Origin: Ipomoea triloba
Lineage: Eukaryota > Streptophyta > Magnoliopsida > Solanales > Convolvulaceae
Assembly: GCF_003576645.1 (NCBI RefSeq)
Contig: NC_044922.1
Coordinates: 6,209,646-6,273,645 of the forward strand
Direction of reading: 5' to 3'
Length of the DNA: 64,000 nucleotides
Below are positions 33,074 through 44,454 of the stretch, piece after piece. Numbering within the stretch: the first letter of the stretch is position 1; the number at the start of each line of letters is the position of its first letter. The notes beneath the pieces are model-generated. The model was not told the DNA's origin. It made no database searches and saw nothing but the letters and a program-made list of their open reading frames with translations. The position numbers and the translations under genes were made by a program.

Positions 33074-33431
33074 TGAAAATAATTAATAAAAATTGTTTTA
33101 GAATATAATTTAATAAGAGTTAAATAAACAAAAATAATTAACTTATGTCCTTAAAAAAAGTATATATGATACCAAATTTTATAATTATTTATTAATAAGA
33201 GTTTATCTTCTTGTGATATTTAAAGGTTGTAATAATACAATGCACTCATACCCTTAAATGTCATTTTACACTCAATCAGCTACTAGTAAACAGCTAATTT
33301 ACCAAACAATTTTTTATAACCAGCTAATACAACCAGCTGATCAAACCAGTTAACGCAATCAACCATTAACTACTAGCTAAATCAATCAGTTATCAGCTAT
33401 AAACTATAAGCTGTTTGCCAAACATCCCCAA
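32411..33431. mobile_element. Large TGTTTGG-ended MITE with a nested MITE
   Basis: Ends TTGGGGGTGTTTGG (from about 32412) and CCAAACATCCCCAA (to about 33432) are inverted, with further arm similarity (ATTGGTTTATAAGT against ACTATAAGCTG). It contains two (AAT)n runs (about 32965-33003, 33032-33073) and a second MITE at 32565-32850. I cannot read a clean target duplication for the outer element. Confidence 0.65.
32565..32850. mobile_element. Nested Tourist-like MITE
   Basis: GGCCCTGTTTGGTAAA and TTTACCAAACAGGGCC are perfect 16-bp inverted ends. The flanks are CTA at 32562-32564 and 32851-32853. It interrupts the outer element's left half (AATAAGCTGAAAATTTAAAAG and the continuation ATGAATGTAGC). 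Confidence 0.85.
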
Positions 33432-33440
33432 TTCCAAAAC

Positions 33441-33553
33441 AATGAAACAAGCACGATTAGGTCGTTTTCAAACCTGTCCCTACTTAGGTTTAAAAAAACA
33501 ATGAAACATGCACGATTAGGTCGTTTTCAAACCTGTCCCTACTTAGGTTTAAA
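33441..33553 (+). repeat. Tandem duplication of about 58 bp
   Basis: Two nearly identical copies of a unit running from AACAATGAAACAWGCACG through CCCTACTTAGGTTTAAAAA lie side by side just beyond the outer MITE end. They differ by one base (AAGCACG against ATGCACG) and the length of an A-run. Confidence 0.8.
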
Positions 33554-34218
33554 AACATCCACTTGCATATTAATTAATTTTATAAATTCAAGTTAGCCTC
33601 GTTAAAAGCTAAAATGGATATAATTAAAGCATGTGCTCCATCTCAATTAGAAGCCTAAATTGATAGTTGGACTGCACATGATTTGAACTCATGACCTTTT
33701 GCATAGCTCTGATATCAAATTGTAACATATACTCCATCTCAACTAAAAGTCTAAGCTGATAGTTGGACTGCACATATTATATTTATCCTCACAGATATGA
33801 TTCGACCAGGCGGTTTGAGTCAAAACATTTTTTATTTTTTTATTTTTTTTATTTTTTTAATCTCTTCTTATAATTGTCTAACTAAAAGCCAGTTCAAATG
33901 CTTATATTGCATGCCAATTCATTAATAACCGTTACAATTTTTGAAAATTTACATTTTTAACCCATTAATGTTATAATTACACATGTTTTAATTTAATGAC
34001 TTTTTTTTTTTTTTTACAAACAAAACGAATTTTTAATTTAATGACTTAATTATACAAATTTTTATATTAAACGATTTATTTAACAAATAATACTACATTC
34101 TACATAAATTCTCATTTTCTATTTATTTTTTACTCCCTAATCTGTACTGACGTGTCTTACTTCGATTAAGTCTAAAAAAGAAATGAAACATAATTTTTAT
34201 TTGTTTACTTCTTTTTAA

Positions 34219-35066
34219 AATAAAATTTGTAAAAGTAAATCCATCGTTTTTCTTTTTGAAGGTAAACGTAACTATTCCATTAATTCATAACATAAAACGT
34301 TTACATCAACGATCAATGAAATGGTAAATCATTCCTTACAGTCAGACATAGAAACAACTTTCTAACTATGCTATAGAAAACTTGAATCGCAGACTGTTTC
34401 ATAACTAGGAAGCTATGTTCCTTCAAGGAGCTTAAAGCTTATCAAATATCTGGGTCTTCTCGCCCATGATAAGATCAACACTTGCCGAAACCAAACTAAA
34501 CGATTTATGCTAATGATAATGAAAAGCTCGTGAAAGTAACGAGAGGAAAACACAATAATAGAGAAAAGCTCGTGAAAGTAACGAGAGGAAAACACAATAA
34601 TAGAGAAAATAAAAAGTGAGTAACGAGAGGAAAACACAATAATAGAGAAAATAAAAAGTGATAAAGCCAAAGTAGGGTTGGGAGTTCAAGACTACCAACA
34701 CAAACCTCAATACCTACGGTTGGGAGTTCAAGACTACCAACACAAACCTCAATACCTACCTACTATTATTTTATTCAAAGGGAAAGAAAACAGAAGAAGA
34801 AGATCTGTGGCAGTGGTCGGAGGAGGACGGAGCTGCAACGGTGGTCGGGACGGAAGAAGAGCAAGAGTAAACGTAGAAGGTGACCAAAACCGCCGGTTCA
34901 AAGCTCCATTAGAGTTCCGGCCGGAGGCCGGCGGTGGAAGCCGAAGTTGAGCAGCAGAGAAAAGCTTTTTGTTTTAGAGAGAAAAGGGAGGCAGCATTAG
35001 GGTTTTCACAATATGTAATTTTATTTTCACAATAAAATTTATAAAAGTAAATCCATCGTTTTTCTT
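34219..35066 (-). mobile_element. Candidate retroposed transcript with 36-bp flanking direct repeats
   Basis: The 36-base flank AATAAAATTTRTAAAAGTAA.. is at 34219-34254 and again at 35031-35066 with one difference. Read on the minus strand the 776-base insert starts near GTGAAAATAAAATTACATA and ends with an A-rich tail (CAAAAAGAAAAA) next to the left repeat. Near its start are AAAACCCTAATGCTGCC and a CT-rich stretch like a nuclear-gene 5' UTR, then a GC-rich block. It also holds three copies of AAGTAACGAGAGGAAAACAC (34534-34640) and a 42-bp duplication (34676-34759). Open frames in it show no known domain. Retroposition fits the A-tail and long duplication; the source gene is unknown. Confidence 0.5.
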
Positions 35067-35079
35067 ATTTAACACTTTT

Positions 35080-35677
35080 GGAATAAGGTTCAAATTGGCC
35101 ACTGAACGTAACCTGAAAGTGCAATCAGGCAACTGAACGAAAAAAATGTGCAATTAGACCACTGAACACTCCAAATGCATGCAATTTCACCTGATAGCAG
35201 GTTACCTTCCATTTCATCAGGTTGATTGCTTACATGGATGGTGAGTTGACATTTTAAAATAATTATTTAATAATAAATATAAAAATTAAAAAAAAATAAT
35301 TTTTAAAATATTTTTAAATATTAATTTTTTTTATTTTTTTAATATTAATATTTTAATATTTTTAATTAATTTTATTTTTAAAGTTTATTATTTAATGAAT
35401 ATTAAAAATAAAAAATAAAAATAAAAAAATATTTATTTTTAATATTACTTTTTAATTAATTTTTAATTTTTATTTTTAAAATTTATTATTAAAAAATATT
35501 TTAAAATGTCAATTCACCATCCATGTAAGCAACAACCCGATGAAATGGAAGGTAACCTGCTATTAGGTGAAATTGCAAGCATTTAGAGTGTTTAGTGGCC
35601 TAATTGCACATTTTTTTTGTTTAGTGACCTAATTATACTTTCAGGTTACGTTAAGTGGCTAATTTAAACCTTATTCC
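35080..35677. mobile_element. Foldback MULE-like MITE with 9-bp target duplication
   Basis: AACACTTTT at 35071-35079 and at 35678-35686 is a perfect 9-bp target duplication. Ends GGAATAAGGTT and AACCTTATTCC begin inverted arms of nearly 190 bp (inner marks: CACCTGATAGCAGGTTACC / GGTAACCTGCTATTAGGTG and CACCATCCATGTAAGC / GCTTACATGGATGGTG). The centre is low-complexity A/T. This fits a non-autonomous Mutator-like foldback element. Confidence 0.9.
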
Positions 35678-35699
35678 AACACTTTTTCCCATTAATAAT

Positions 35700-36710
35700 T
35701 AGTCAAGCATTATTCATTTATTCATTTATTCCTGGTTTCCAAAAAAAAAAAAATCATTTATTCAATTATTCCTAGTGCTGCAGACTGTCGAGTGGCGGGC
35801 CCATTTAATATAATATCGACGATTTCCATTTTGTCGTTTACCTCAAGACTCAAGAAATAAAGCAAATGTATTTTACCTCAATTATTGAGTCAACGATGAA
35901 ATTCACCAAGTCTTCCTTTTTATGGGACACTAGTATCCAGGATGGTTCCATGCGGTTGGCTATTTGAGGTGCGATTGCGGGTAAGATGAGAGTCATTGAC
36001 CTTGTCAAGATCAATGTCCAAGATTAATAAAAATTTAATTAAAAAATACGGTGATAATTTAGGTTTTTTTTTTTTTTTTTTTTTTTTGCATCTGGTCAAA
36101 TTTGATGTGCGTGATTTTCCTTCTTAATGTGCGTGATTTTTGTGTTATGTATTTAAGGTGTGTCAGCTGTTAAAACTTAAGTACGTCGGTCTAAAACTTT
36201 AAGTGTGTGGTTTTCATTCTTAATGTGCTTTGTTTTCCTTCGCTCCTTTCTTTTTTTAAGGTGCGTCATTTTTACAGTTTACATATGTCCCTAAATCCCT
36301 AATTAATTATTCATTCAATTTGGACCCAAACAATCAAAGCTTCACAAATTTTTCGAGTAAAAAAAAAACAAATAAATAAATAAAATCATATCCCTATCCA
36401 CTTTCACCTTTAGAATATCAACCTAAACGTAATCCGGTTATAGCAATGCTCTGATAATTTAATTTATATTCCCAAACGACTTTGATGCTTATTTTGGTAA
36501 AAAAAAGTATGATAACAATATAATAACAAATAGTATAGTTGAGTTGTTATCTTTGTGGAGTAAAGCTGAAGAAGATGGATGCATTAATAGAAGACGCACG
36601 TTTTTTTTATTTTTTTTTATTTTCATTAATTCGAGCCGTTGATATAGATTTTGATCAACGACTCATATATGACCCCATTTTTCACCCGATAACATGTCCA
36701 CCAGAGTGCA

Positions 36711-36746
<36 letters not shown>

Positions 36747-36990
36747 GTAAAGTAGTTTAGGTGTGGCCGCGCCTTAACGTGCGGTCAGTGCGACCACACC
36801 ACTATGTATACAAATATACATCACTTAATGTTAGAAAATGCACAACACAAATATGCATCATTAGGTACGCATCACCAAAAAAACAAACCACTAGGTATGC
36901 AAATATACACTACATAGTGTTCGAAAATGCACAATTAGGGACATGGGAGTTATGGTACATTATGTTGGGTGAGTTGTGTGTTGTTGTTGT
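35700..36990. other. AT-rich intergenic DNA with no gene seen
   Basis: It holds poly-T near 36065-36088, repeats of AATGTGCGTGATTTTC near 36105-36140, and a (CATA)n run (36711-36745). An open frame at 36539-36760 has no recognisable domain. Confidence 0.45.
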
Positions 36991-36995
36991 TGTTG

Positions 36996-37391
36996 TTTTT
37001 TTTTTTTTTTTTTTTTTTTTTTTTCTTGTTTTTTTTTTTGGTTTCTTTGTTTGTTTGTTTGTTTTTTTTTTTTTTTTTTTTTTTTTTTTTCTTGTTTTTT
37101 TTTTTGGTTTCTTTGTTTGTTTGTTTGTTTTTTTTTTTTTTTTTTTTTTTTTTTTTCTTGTTTTTTTTTTTGGTTTCTTTGTTTGTTTGTTTGTTTTTTT
37201 TTTTTTTTTTTTTTTTTTTTTTCTTGTTTTTTTTTTTGGTTTCTTTGTTTGTTTGTTTGTTTTTTTTTTTTTTTTTTTTTTTTTTTTTCTTGTTTTTTTT
37301 TTTGGTTTCTTTGTTTGTTTGTTTGTTTTTTTTTTTTTTTTTTTTTTTTTTTTTCTTGTTTTTTTTTTTGGTTTCTTTGTTTGTTTGTTTG

Positions 37392-37420
<29 letters not shown>
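36996..37420 (+). repeat. T-rich 66-bp tandem array, about six units
   Basis: The core CTTGT(11)GGTTTC then TTTG repeats starts at 37025, 37091, 37157, 37223, 37289 and 37355, exactly 66 bases apart each time, with long poly-T between. Units look identical by eye. Because 66 is divisible by three, all frames stay open and give long Phe-rich (or Lys-rich on the minus strand) open frames that are not genes. Confidence 0.9.
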
Positions 37421-37423
<3 letters not shown>

Positions 37424-37526
37424 TTTTCATTGTTGTGCATTTTCCTAACACTAGTGGTGTATTTTGTTAACACTAGTGGTACATACCGCACCACATTTGT
37501 GCGCGCACACACACACATATATATAG

Positions 37527-38058
37527 CAAATACCAATTTTGGTCCCACGACTATAATTTTATTAACAATTTTCATCCACGATTATTGTTCTAGTGTCAAA
37601 ATTCATCGCGCCGGTCATCCATATATTTAAAACGTGCAAAAATCTAAAATTATTAAGAGTATTTTCGTCACTTGCAACTTAATATCTCAATTTGAGCATG
37701 AATAAATAGATTTAAGTCCTTAGATCGATCAAAATTCGCAGTTTTCCTCCTCATTTTACCTTAATTTGAAGAGGAGAACTGTGAATTATGATTGATCATA
37801 GGGCTTAAATTTGTTTATTCATGTTGAAATTGAGATATTGAGTTGAAAAAGACAAAAATACCTTTAGAAATTTTAGATTTTAGCACGTTTTAAACGGATG
37901 AGTGACCGATCTGATGAATTTTGGTACTAAAGCAGTAGTTGTGGGATCAAAATTGGTACTAAAATAATAGTCGTGGGACTAAAATTAGTATAAATTAAAT
38001 ATGTCGACTAAAATTGTCATTTTGCTAATAGTCATGGGACAAAATTAGTATTTGCCCC
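37527..38058. mobile_element. Long-armed foldback element (MULE-like)
   Basis: The left arm GCAAATACCAATTTTGG.. and the right arm ..CAAAATTAGTATTTGC are inverted. Inner arms run more than 200 bp with mismatches (GATTTAAGTCCTTAGATCGA / ATAGGGCTTAAATTTG; TGAATTTTGGTACTA). It is flanked by (TA)n on both sides, so any target duplication is hidden. Confidence 0.65.
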
Positions 38059-38101
<43 letters not shown>

Positions 38102-38479
38102 TACATACTAGTCTTTTCTGTGCGCGATGCGCAAAAACGTATGCCCAATATTTATATTTTAAAAAATAACTTACAAATTGTTACTAATTAAAATCTAAAT
38201 AAAAAAATTATTTATTATATTAATCCAATATATAATGTCTACAAATGTTATTATCATTAAATAATCTAAGAAAAGTTATGGTAGATGCATGTGCATTGTA
38301 AAGTTAATGGAAAAGATAACGGAAGTTATAACGGTAAGGGTATTTTTGTCCAAAAAATTGTATAGTACAACTCTAAAAATACAATGTACAAAATGATTAG
38401 CACTAAAGATATGGACATAAATGAGGGATATAACTTTAATTGAGACTTATTATGTTTTTATTATATGTTTAGATATGCA
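38059..38479. other. (TA)n run and AT-rich DNA upstream of NLR2
   Basis: A (TA)n run (38066-38100) is followed by TACTAGTCTTTTCTGTGCG, which resembles the end of common plant DNA-transposon relics. No gene is seen. Confidence 0.4.
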
Positions 38480-38693
38480 TTATCAAAGACTTGAACCGGT
38501 CAAGTAATTTAACTAAAGTAGCTTTACCAGATCCAGACATTATCACTTAGCTTGTTAGTTGCTGTATATACAGATGACATCAAATTAAAGGAGTTGAAAA
38601 CCCAAGAAGGCCAGACTGAAAGAAAGCAAGAAAGCTGTTTTAATTCTCCCATAAATTCCCTGAGAAGATCGAGAAGAGAGTAGCTAGTGAGCC
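38480..38693 (+). promoter_or_regulatory. NLR2 promoter-proximal region shared with NLR3
   Basis: This 214-base stretch matches 60961-61173 upstream of NLR3 nearly base for base (TTATCAAAGACTTGAAC.GG, AGTAGCTTTACCAGATCC, GTTGAAAA, CTGAAAGAAAG). It ends 1 base before the ATG. The similarity stops at 38479/60961, where the NLR3 side has a (TA)n run. Presumably it holds the core promoter and 5' UTR, but no TATA box stands out. Confidence 0.6.
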
Positions 38694-41600
38694 ATGGACG
38701 CAGTTGTGGACTTGCTGATAAGCAAAGTAGCACAAACTGTGGAAGAAAACGCGAGCCTGATTCTTGGGATAAAGGATCAGGTGGAAGATCTACTGAGCGA
38801 ACTCAGGTTTTTCAAGGCATATCTCACTGAAGCATCCAAGAACGAGAGCTGTAACGCCAACGCGGTGCTGAGAGACGTGGTGCAGAAGATTCAGAAAGTG
38901 GTAACCGATGCTGAAGATGCGATTGATAAATACCTTGTTGAGCGAAGGAACCACAGAGCCAGACCGGTCCTCAAGAGATGGGCGGAAAAAGTAATTTATT
39001 ATACCAAGGTTAATGATGCTGCCAAGGAGATTGAGAGCATTAAGAAAAGGGCGGAGAGAATCCGTCTAGATCATGCCCATTCCCTCAAGAGACTCCAAGA
39101 CGGTTCGCCAAATAATCCTCAGCCCGCGGTTCTCCAGGTATCTATCTATGTCCTATATTTAATTTGAAGCATTAACTTTAGAATACATACTTTGTTCTTG
39201 TGGTTAGAAAGTTGGAATACACATGTGACTTAGTTTGGTTAATGGTTGTTAATAGATTGGGTCAGAGTTGACTAGTTGATAACATTAACTGATGGTAAAA
39301 AATGTTTGGTAAATTAATTGTTAGCTAACAGTTGTTTGGTATAATTTCTTTTCTAAAAAAGTTAATTGAAAAAAGTTGTTTTGAGCAGCTTTTTAAATTT
39401 TAGCATTTTGAGTATAAAAAGTTGATTAACCAAAAATTTATATTGATTTTTTAAACAAGTCAAACAGTGATCAAATAAATTAAAGTTGACTGATAAGGTA
39501 ACTATTTTACCAAAACATGATCCTAGTCAGATCAAATTAGAAAATAAAATCTAATTAATTTTTTTTTTTTTTAACGTTCGTGGACTTTTAATTTTGAAAA
39601 TGCCACTATATGTATAAAAGCTTCTAGGCCCATGAGAACACACTAGAAGAAAACTAAAAATCAATCTTAACTTTATATTTGTAAAAATTGGACGGATTAG
39701 ATCAATTTTTTTTAAACGCGATGATATTTTCATAATTATTGTAAACTTCACTTTACAAACTTGAACACATAAATATATAATATGTAACAATAAATATCCA
39801 AACCTGAATGAATTTTTACAAAATTAATAAAAAGCTAAATTTTAAATATAAATTATATATGCTATACCTTAAACAGCAAAAAGAGAACCTATAACCCAAA
39901 CCTTACAACACTACTAGTATCCGCGTATGGTATATATATATATTTGAAGCAATGAAGCATGTATATAACATTATTTATTAATATTAATTAATTAATTTAT
40001 AACAATTTCAGAAAAGGACAAGCATTTTGGGTATAAAGATCTTATATTTATATAAAAAAATGTTTTAAGATATTTTATTCCAGTTAATGTTAATAATATT
40101 AAATAAAGTAATAAATATACTAACAAGCTGATATTATAGACAATTACTCAATTGTTATAGAAAAATACTTCTATGTACTCTAAAAAATTTACTCCCGTTT
40201 TTTAATTAACATTCTGAACTTTTAATTTTAATAAATTAGTGCATTACACTAATAAATATTTCATCCGTCTTATTTTTTGTGTTGGGTTCAGTTAACAAGA
40301 TTTGACTGAAGTTTTTTTTTTTTTTTTTTAATTCAATTTTTCATAATGTTATGTTTAGTATTAGTATATAAAGTTTATATATTTAGAAACTAAATTAAAA
40401 GTACTATTAAACAAAAATAAATAAATTTTAAAAAATACTAGCAAAAATAAACAAATAAGAAAGAGTTGGTTTGACTAATAAATACTAAATACAATTAAAA
40501 CATGTGCTCCATCTCAACTAAAAGCCTAAACTGATAGTTGGACTGCACATATTATATTTATGCTCACAAATACTAAATAAACATGACAAATAAAATGTGA
40601 TAGAGGGGTATAAACTTATACATCATTCAATCTATAAACCTCAATTTCTGAATTCTAACTAAAAATAATTGATATATTTATACTATCTCTAATGTAATAA
40701 TTATAATAAGTTTTTTTTTTATTTTAATACAAAATATTTTTATTTTGTAATAAATTTATCAAAATTTTATTTATAAATTTAATAAAAATTACTAAAGATG
40801 GGCTTATGTATAAGTTCTCTATATATTTTGTTCCACATCCTTTGTGAAACAAAGAAAAGTCTTAAGTAGTTTGAACTATCAAGTTAGCCCACTAAATTTT
40901 GGGAAATCAGGCTTACTGGTTTCAACTTTATCGGGTCAGCTCATTGATTTCGAGCTAAGATTGACATCCCTATCATTAGAGCTAAGGATTTAAAACCCGA
41001 CCAAAAAAAATGAAAAGTCTGAATAAATAAACCTGACAACCCAACAGGACTAGCTTGATACTTAGTAGGCTGCCTGATTGATATTCGTAATAATCACACC
41101 TTTTATGATTAATAACAATAACAATAACAACAACAACAATAACAACTACAACAATATAGGGTATATACTAAATTGCCTGTGAGTTAATTTGATTGAAGTG
41201 ATGTTAGTTCCCTCACCTCATTTTTCCTGAAATTGCTAAAAGGCTCCAGTGGTGGAGGAGGATGAAGTGATAGGATTTGATGAAGAGGCTAAGACTATAA
41301 AAAATCGTCTTACTGAAAAGTTAAAAGATACAGCGGTCATTTCAATTGTTGGAATGGCTGGATTGGGCAAAACCACATTAACCAATATGGTATTCAATGA
41401 TCGCGAACTTCATTACGATAGTTTCACTCGTCTTTGGATTCACGTATCTAGAAACATGAATAGGAGACGAATATTCATGGACATTATAAGTAAATTTACC
41501 AAGGAAACCAGTGCTTACAAAGATATGAGCGAGGAGCAGTTAGCCCAAAGAATCAAGGAATTTTTGAGGGATGGGATGTATTTCATTGTTGTGGATGATG

Positions 41601-43420
41601 TATGGAAGAAAACAGATTGGGATTATTTGAAAATTGCTTTTCCCAACAACCAGAAAGGCAGTAGAATATTGGTAACAACGCGTAACCTTGAAGTGGCTAA
41701 TCATGTTGATTCTAAAAATGCTCCACACGAATTAAAATTTTTAGAGCATGAGGAAAGTTGGGTGTTATTACAAAAGAAAGTTTTCCGCACAGAAACTTGT
41801 CCTCAACATCTTATATCCACTGGGAGAAGCATTGCAAAGAAATGCAATGGGTTACCACTAGCAGTAGTGGTGATTGCTGGTGTCCTTGATAAAAACAGCA
41901 CGGCTGCAAAGTGGAAAGAGGTGGCTGAAGATCCGTTTCCATTAATCAATCGGGAAAACCAGAGCTACAATGAACTGGTATCGCTGAGTTACAATCAGTT
42001 GCCAAACCACACAAAAGAATGCTTCCTATATCTTGCAGCATTTCCAATGGGACATGAAATTCCAGTTTGTAAATTGATTTGCTTGTGGATTGCAGAAGGG
42101 TTTATTCCTTCATCCAAGAACATGGAGGGCACTGCTGAAACATATTTGCAGGATTTTGTGAATAGGAATCTGTTGATGGTAGTTAAGAAGAGAGCTGATG
42201 GTGAAATAAAATCTTGTCGTCTTCATGACACATTGCACGAGTTTTGCAAATCTGAAGCTACTAAGAATAATCTCTTCCATGAGATTGATGGGGCAAAAAT
42301 AGATGGAAATGAGAATTATCGTCGCTTGTGTATCCGTACCAACCTTCAAAGCTTCATAGATTCAGAGAGCAAGCCATCTGGTGAGCATATCCGCTCTCTT
42401 TTAACATCTACCAAGTATGAAGTTCCAAAACAGCACTTGGCAACTATCCCAAAATCCTACCCCCTCCTAAAAGTGTTTGATGTGGAAGACCTCAAATTTG
42501 ATATATTGCCAAAAGAGTTTTATCAGCTATATCACCTGCGCTACTTGGCTGTCACAACTGACCTCAAAATCTTTCCAAAACCATTCACCAACCTTTGGAA
42601 TACCCAAACTCTTGTATTCAATACCTCCCAAAGTAGTGTTGAAGTTAAGGCTGAGATATGGAAGTTGACAAAACTAAGGCATCTTTTAGCCAATGCTTCT
42701 TTCGAATTCCCTACTCCCGAAAATTGCAGAGACAAGTGTGAAGACTTACAAACTCTTTCCTCCATTTCACCTAAGAGCTGCACAGAAGCTATCTTTGACA
42801 AGATGCCCAACCTTTTGAAATTGGGGGTTCGTGGGAATTTAGAAGAGCTTTTGGAGAAGAAGGGAGGAATTTGCTTGTTTGACAATATTGGAAACCAGCT
42901 GCATAAACTGCAGAATCTGAAGCTTGTTCACGAAACTGCCAATGGTCAGGGTAGCATATTAAGGAACTTTCCTCGGGCCGACAAATTACCGAGCAACTTA
43001 AGGAAGCTGACTTTATCCAACACATCCTTTGAGTGGAATGACATTTGCATATTGGGATCCCTGGATGGGCTGGAGGTCCTAAAGTTGGAGGAATTCGCGG
43101 TGAAGGGGGACTCTTGGGAACTAAACAACACTGTTTTCAAGAGTCTCCAGTTCTTGCGCATTGGGAGAACGGACTTGGCTTACTGGACTTGTAAGGAGAC
43201 TAGCTTTCCAGCACTGAAAAAGCTTTACCTCTTACATTGTACAAACCTTAATGCAGTCCCACTTGCCCTCAAGGATGTGAAAGGCCTTAAGTTTATGGAG
43301 TTGTTTTGTACCAACAAAAATGCTGCTACTTCTGCAAGAAACATACAAAACTTAAAACCTCCAGAGCATGGGCTACTTGAGCTCTCCGTCTATCCTCCTA
43401 ATCACTCAGGTCAACACTGA
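38694..43420 (+). CDS. NLR2: CC-NB-LRR disease-resistance-like protein, intact, 2 exons
   Basis: Same group and plan as NLR1. Exon 1 (38694-39137, 148 codons) codes the Rx-type coiled coil (MDAVVDLLISKVAQ..; EDVID-like DAEDAIDKYLVERR). Exon 2 (41243-43420) codes 725 residues plus stop, 873 in all. Motifs in order: P-loop GMAGLGKTT (about 185-193), FTRLWIHVSR, kinase 2 MYFIVVDDVW, RNBS-B GSRILVTTRN, CNGLPLAVVV, CFLYLAAFP, MHD as RLHDTLHEF, then LRRs. No stop or frameshift interrupts it. The intron has GT..AAAAG ends, and exon 2 begins GCTCCAGTGGTGG exactly where NLR1 begins. It is transcribed away from NLR1. Beyond the stop, an AAAAG/GTCAGT site and a TTGGTGCAG at about 43567-43575 could bound a 3' UTR intron. 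Confidence 0.93.
39225..39523. mobile_element. MITE-like insertion in NLR2 intron, absent from NLR3
   Basis: The NLR2 intron reads GGAATACACATG..[about 300 bases]..TAGTCAGATCAAATTAG, whereas NLR3 reads GGAATACACATATAGTCAGATC without the insert (61684-61708). The insert starts TTAGTTTGGTTAATGG and ends ACCAAAACATGATCC, imperfect inverted ends of the TGTTTGGTAA kind. The target duplication is blurred. Confidence 0.6.
39524..41242 (+). other. Remainder of NLR2 intron
   Basis: AT-rich intron sequence, partly alignable with the NLR3 intron from about 39524-40130 (for example TTTATAACAATTTCAGAAAAGG at 39995 and 62945). A fragment at 40498-40565 (GTGCTCCATCTCAACTAAAAG) also occurs at 33630 and 33728 and is a dispersed repeat. 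No exon-like sequence is seen. Confidence 0.6.
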
Positions 43421-43500
43421 TAGATGATACATTATATTGCGCATTAACAAAAAGGTCAGTCATTTATTTTGTTACTTTTAATGTTCTCTAAATTAAAGCT

Positions 43501-43531
<31 letters not shown>

Positions 43532-44099
43532 TATTGTTGTTTGCGATTATTATTATTGTCTTATATTGGTGCAGGAGTATCATATCCAATAGCATTTTCA
43601 GATGTATGCATGGCTCCTCCGATCTAAGGCGCGCTTCTTATCACTATATATCTTTATCTTTGTGGCACTTTCTTTAATTTGTTTTTCTTTTCTTCTCTTA
43701 TTAAAATAAAGGCTGGCATGCATGTATTTGTGCGATAATGGTATTCATATGTGGAGCTCCAGCTGCAGGGTGGTGTGCTTCAATCTGAATTCCTGTGTGA
43801 ATGAGTGGTTTTCATCTTCTTTTAAACATTTGGTCGAGTATGTATCTGAACTATTCCAGTTCTAATTTGATTCCTTTCAAAAGTATTACGTTTTCTGAAA
43901 TAAGTAAGAAACAGTTTATTCATGATTTAGTATTACATTTGTTAGTATAAGTATTACATTTTATCTTGACCCAACCCGTCTCACGAGCAATGATACGTGA
44001 CATAGTCTCATACAAGTTTTTGCTTAAAATGTAATGCGGGATATTATATTACCTAGCTAAGAAAATGAAGCTAATGAGATAAGAGTCTTGATCTGACCT
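43421..44099. other. NLR2 3' region
   Basis: Probable 3' UTR with a putative intron (43455-43575) and an (ATT)n run (43501-43520). A foldback fragment with CGTCTCACGAGC and TCATACAAGTTTTTGC is at 43974-44026. No gene is seen. Confidence 0.45.
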
Positions 44100-44450
44100 A
44101 ACAAGAGTATTATGAGTTTGTCATTGAATGTCTGCTCAGTCCTGACCTCGAGGCTTGGATCGGGCATTTCGACCAAGATGGGCATGTCAGGAATCGAGAC
44201 CCACGTGTATTAATTTATACGGCTGCCAATTTTCCCAATGCATGTAGAACACGTGGTTGGCAATCGGGCATGCCGGACACCCGACATGTGTTACCCTCCA
44301 TCCCCTATAAATAGAGCATTTATTGCAAAGGTGAAGAGGGGGCCTTTTGGAAGCATTTACCCCCTAGAACACCAACTTAAGACCTCATGACCCTCCGATT
44401 CTCCGTCTCAAATACTCGAGCTACTATATTATAATATCGATGTATGAACT
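44100..44450 (+). mobile_element. LTR-like fragment with a TATA box
   Basis: A less AT-rich stretch contains two GGCAT/GGGCAT-rich segments, CCCCTATAAATAGAGC (from about 44303) and a CCTCATGACCCTCCGATTCTCC tail. This is the layout of a retrotransposon LTR promoter region, perhaps Ty3-type. There is no matching second LTR in the window and no boundary I can fix, so this is a weak call. Confidence 0.35.
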
Positions 44451-44454
44451 CACA

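Noticed and set aside
34413..34950. Frames across the retroposed candidate
   Set aside because: Their repeats (for example GVQDYQHKPQYL twice) follow from tandem duplications; no known domain.
36761..37630. Long Phe-rich (plus) and Lys-rich (minus) open frames up to 289 codons
   Set aside because: They are translations of the 66-bp poly-T array, whose period is a multiple of three, so every frame stays open; there is no gene-like composition outside the array.
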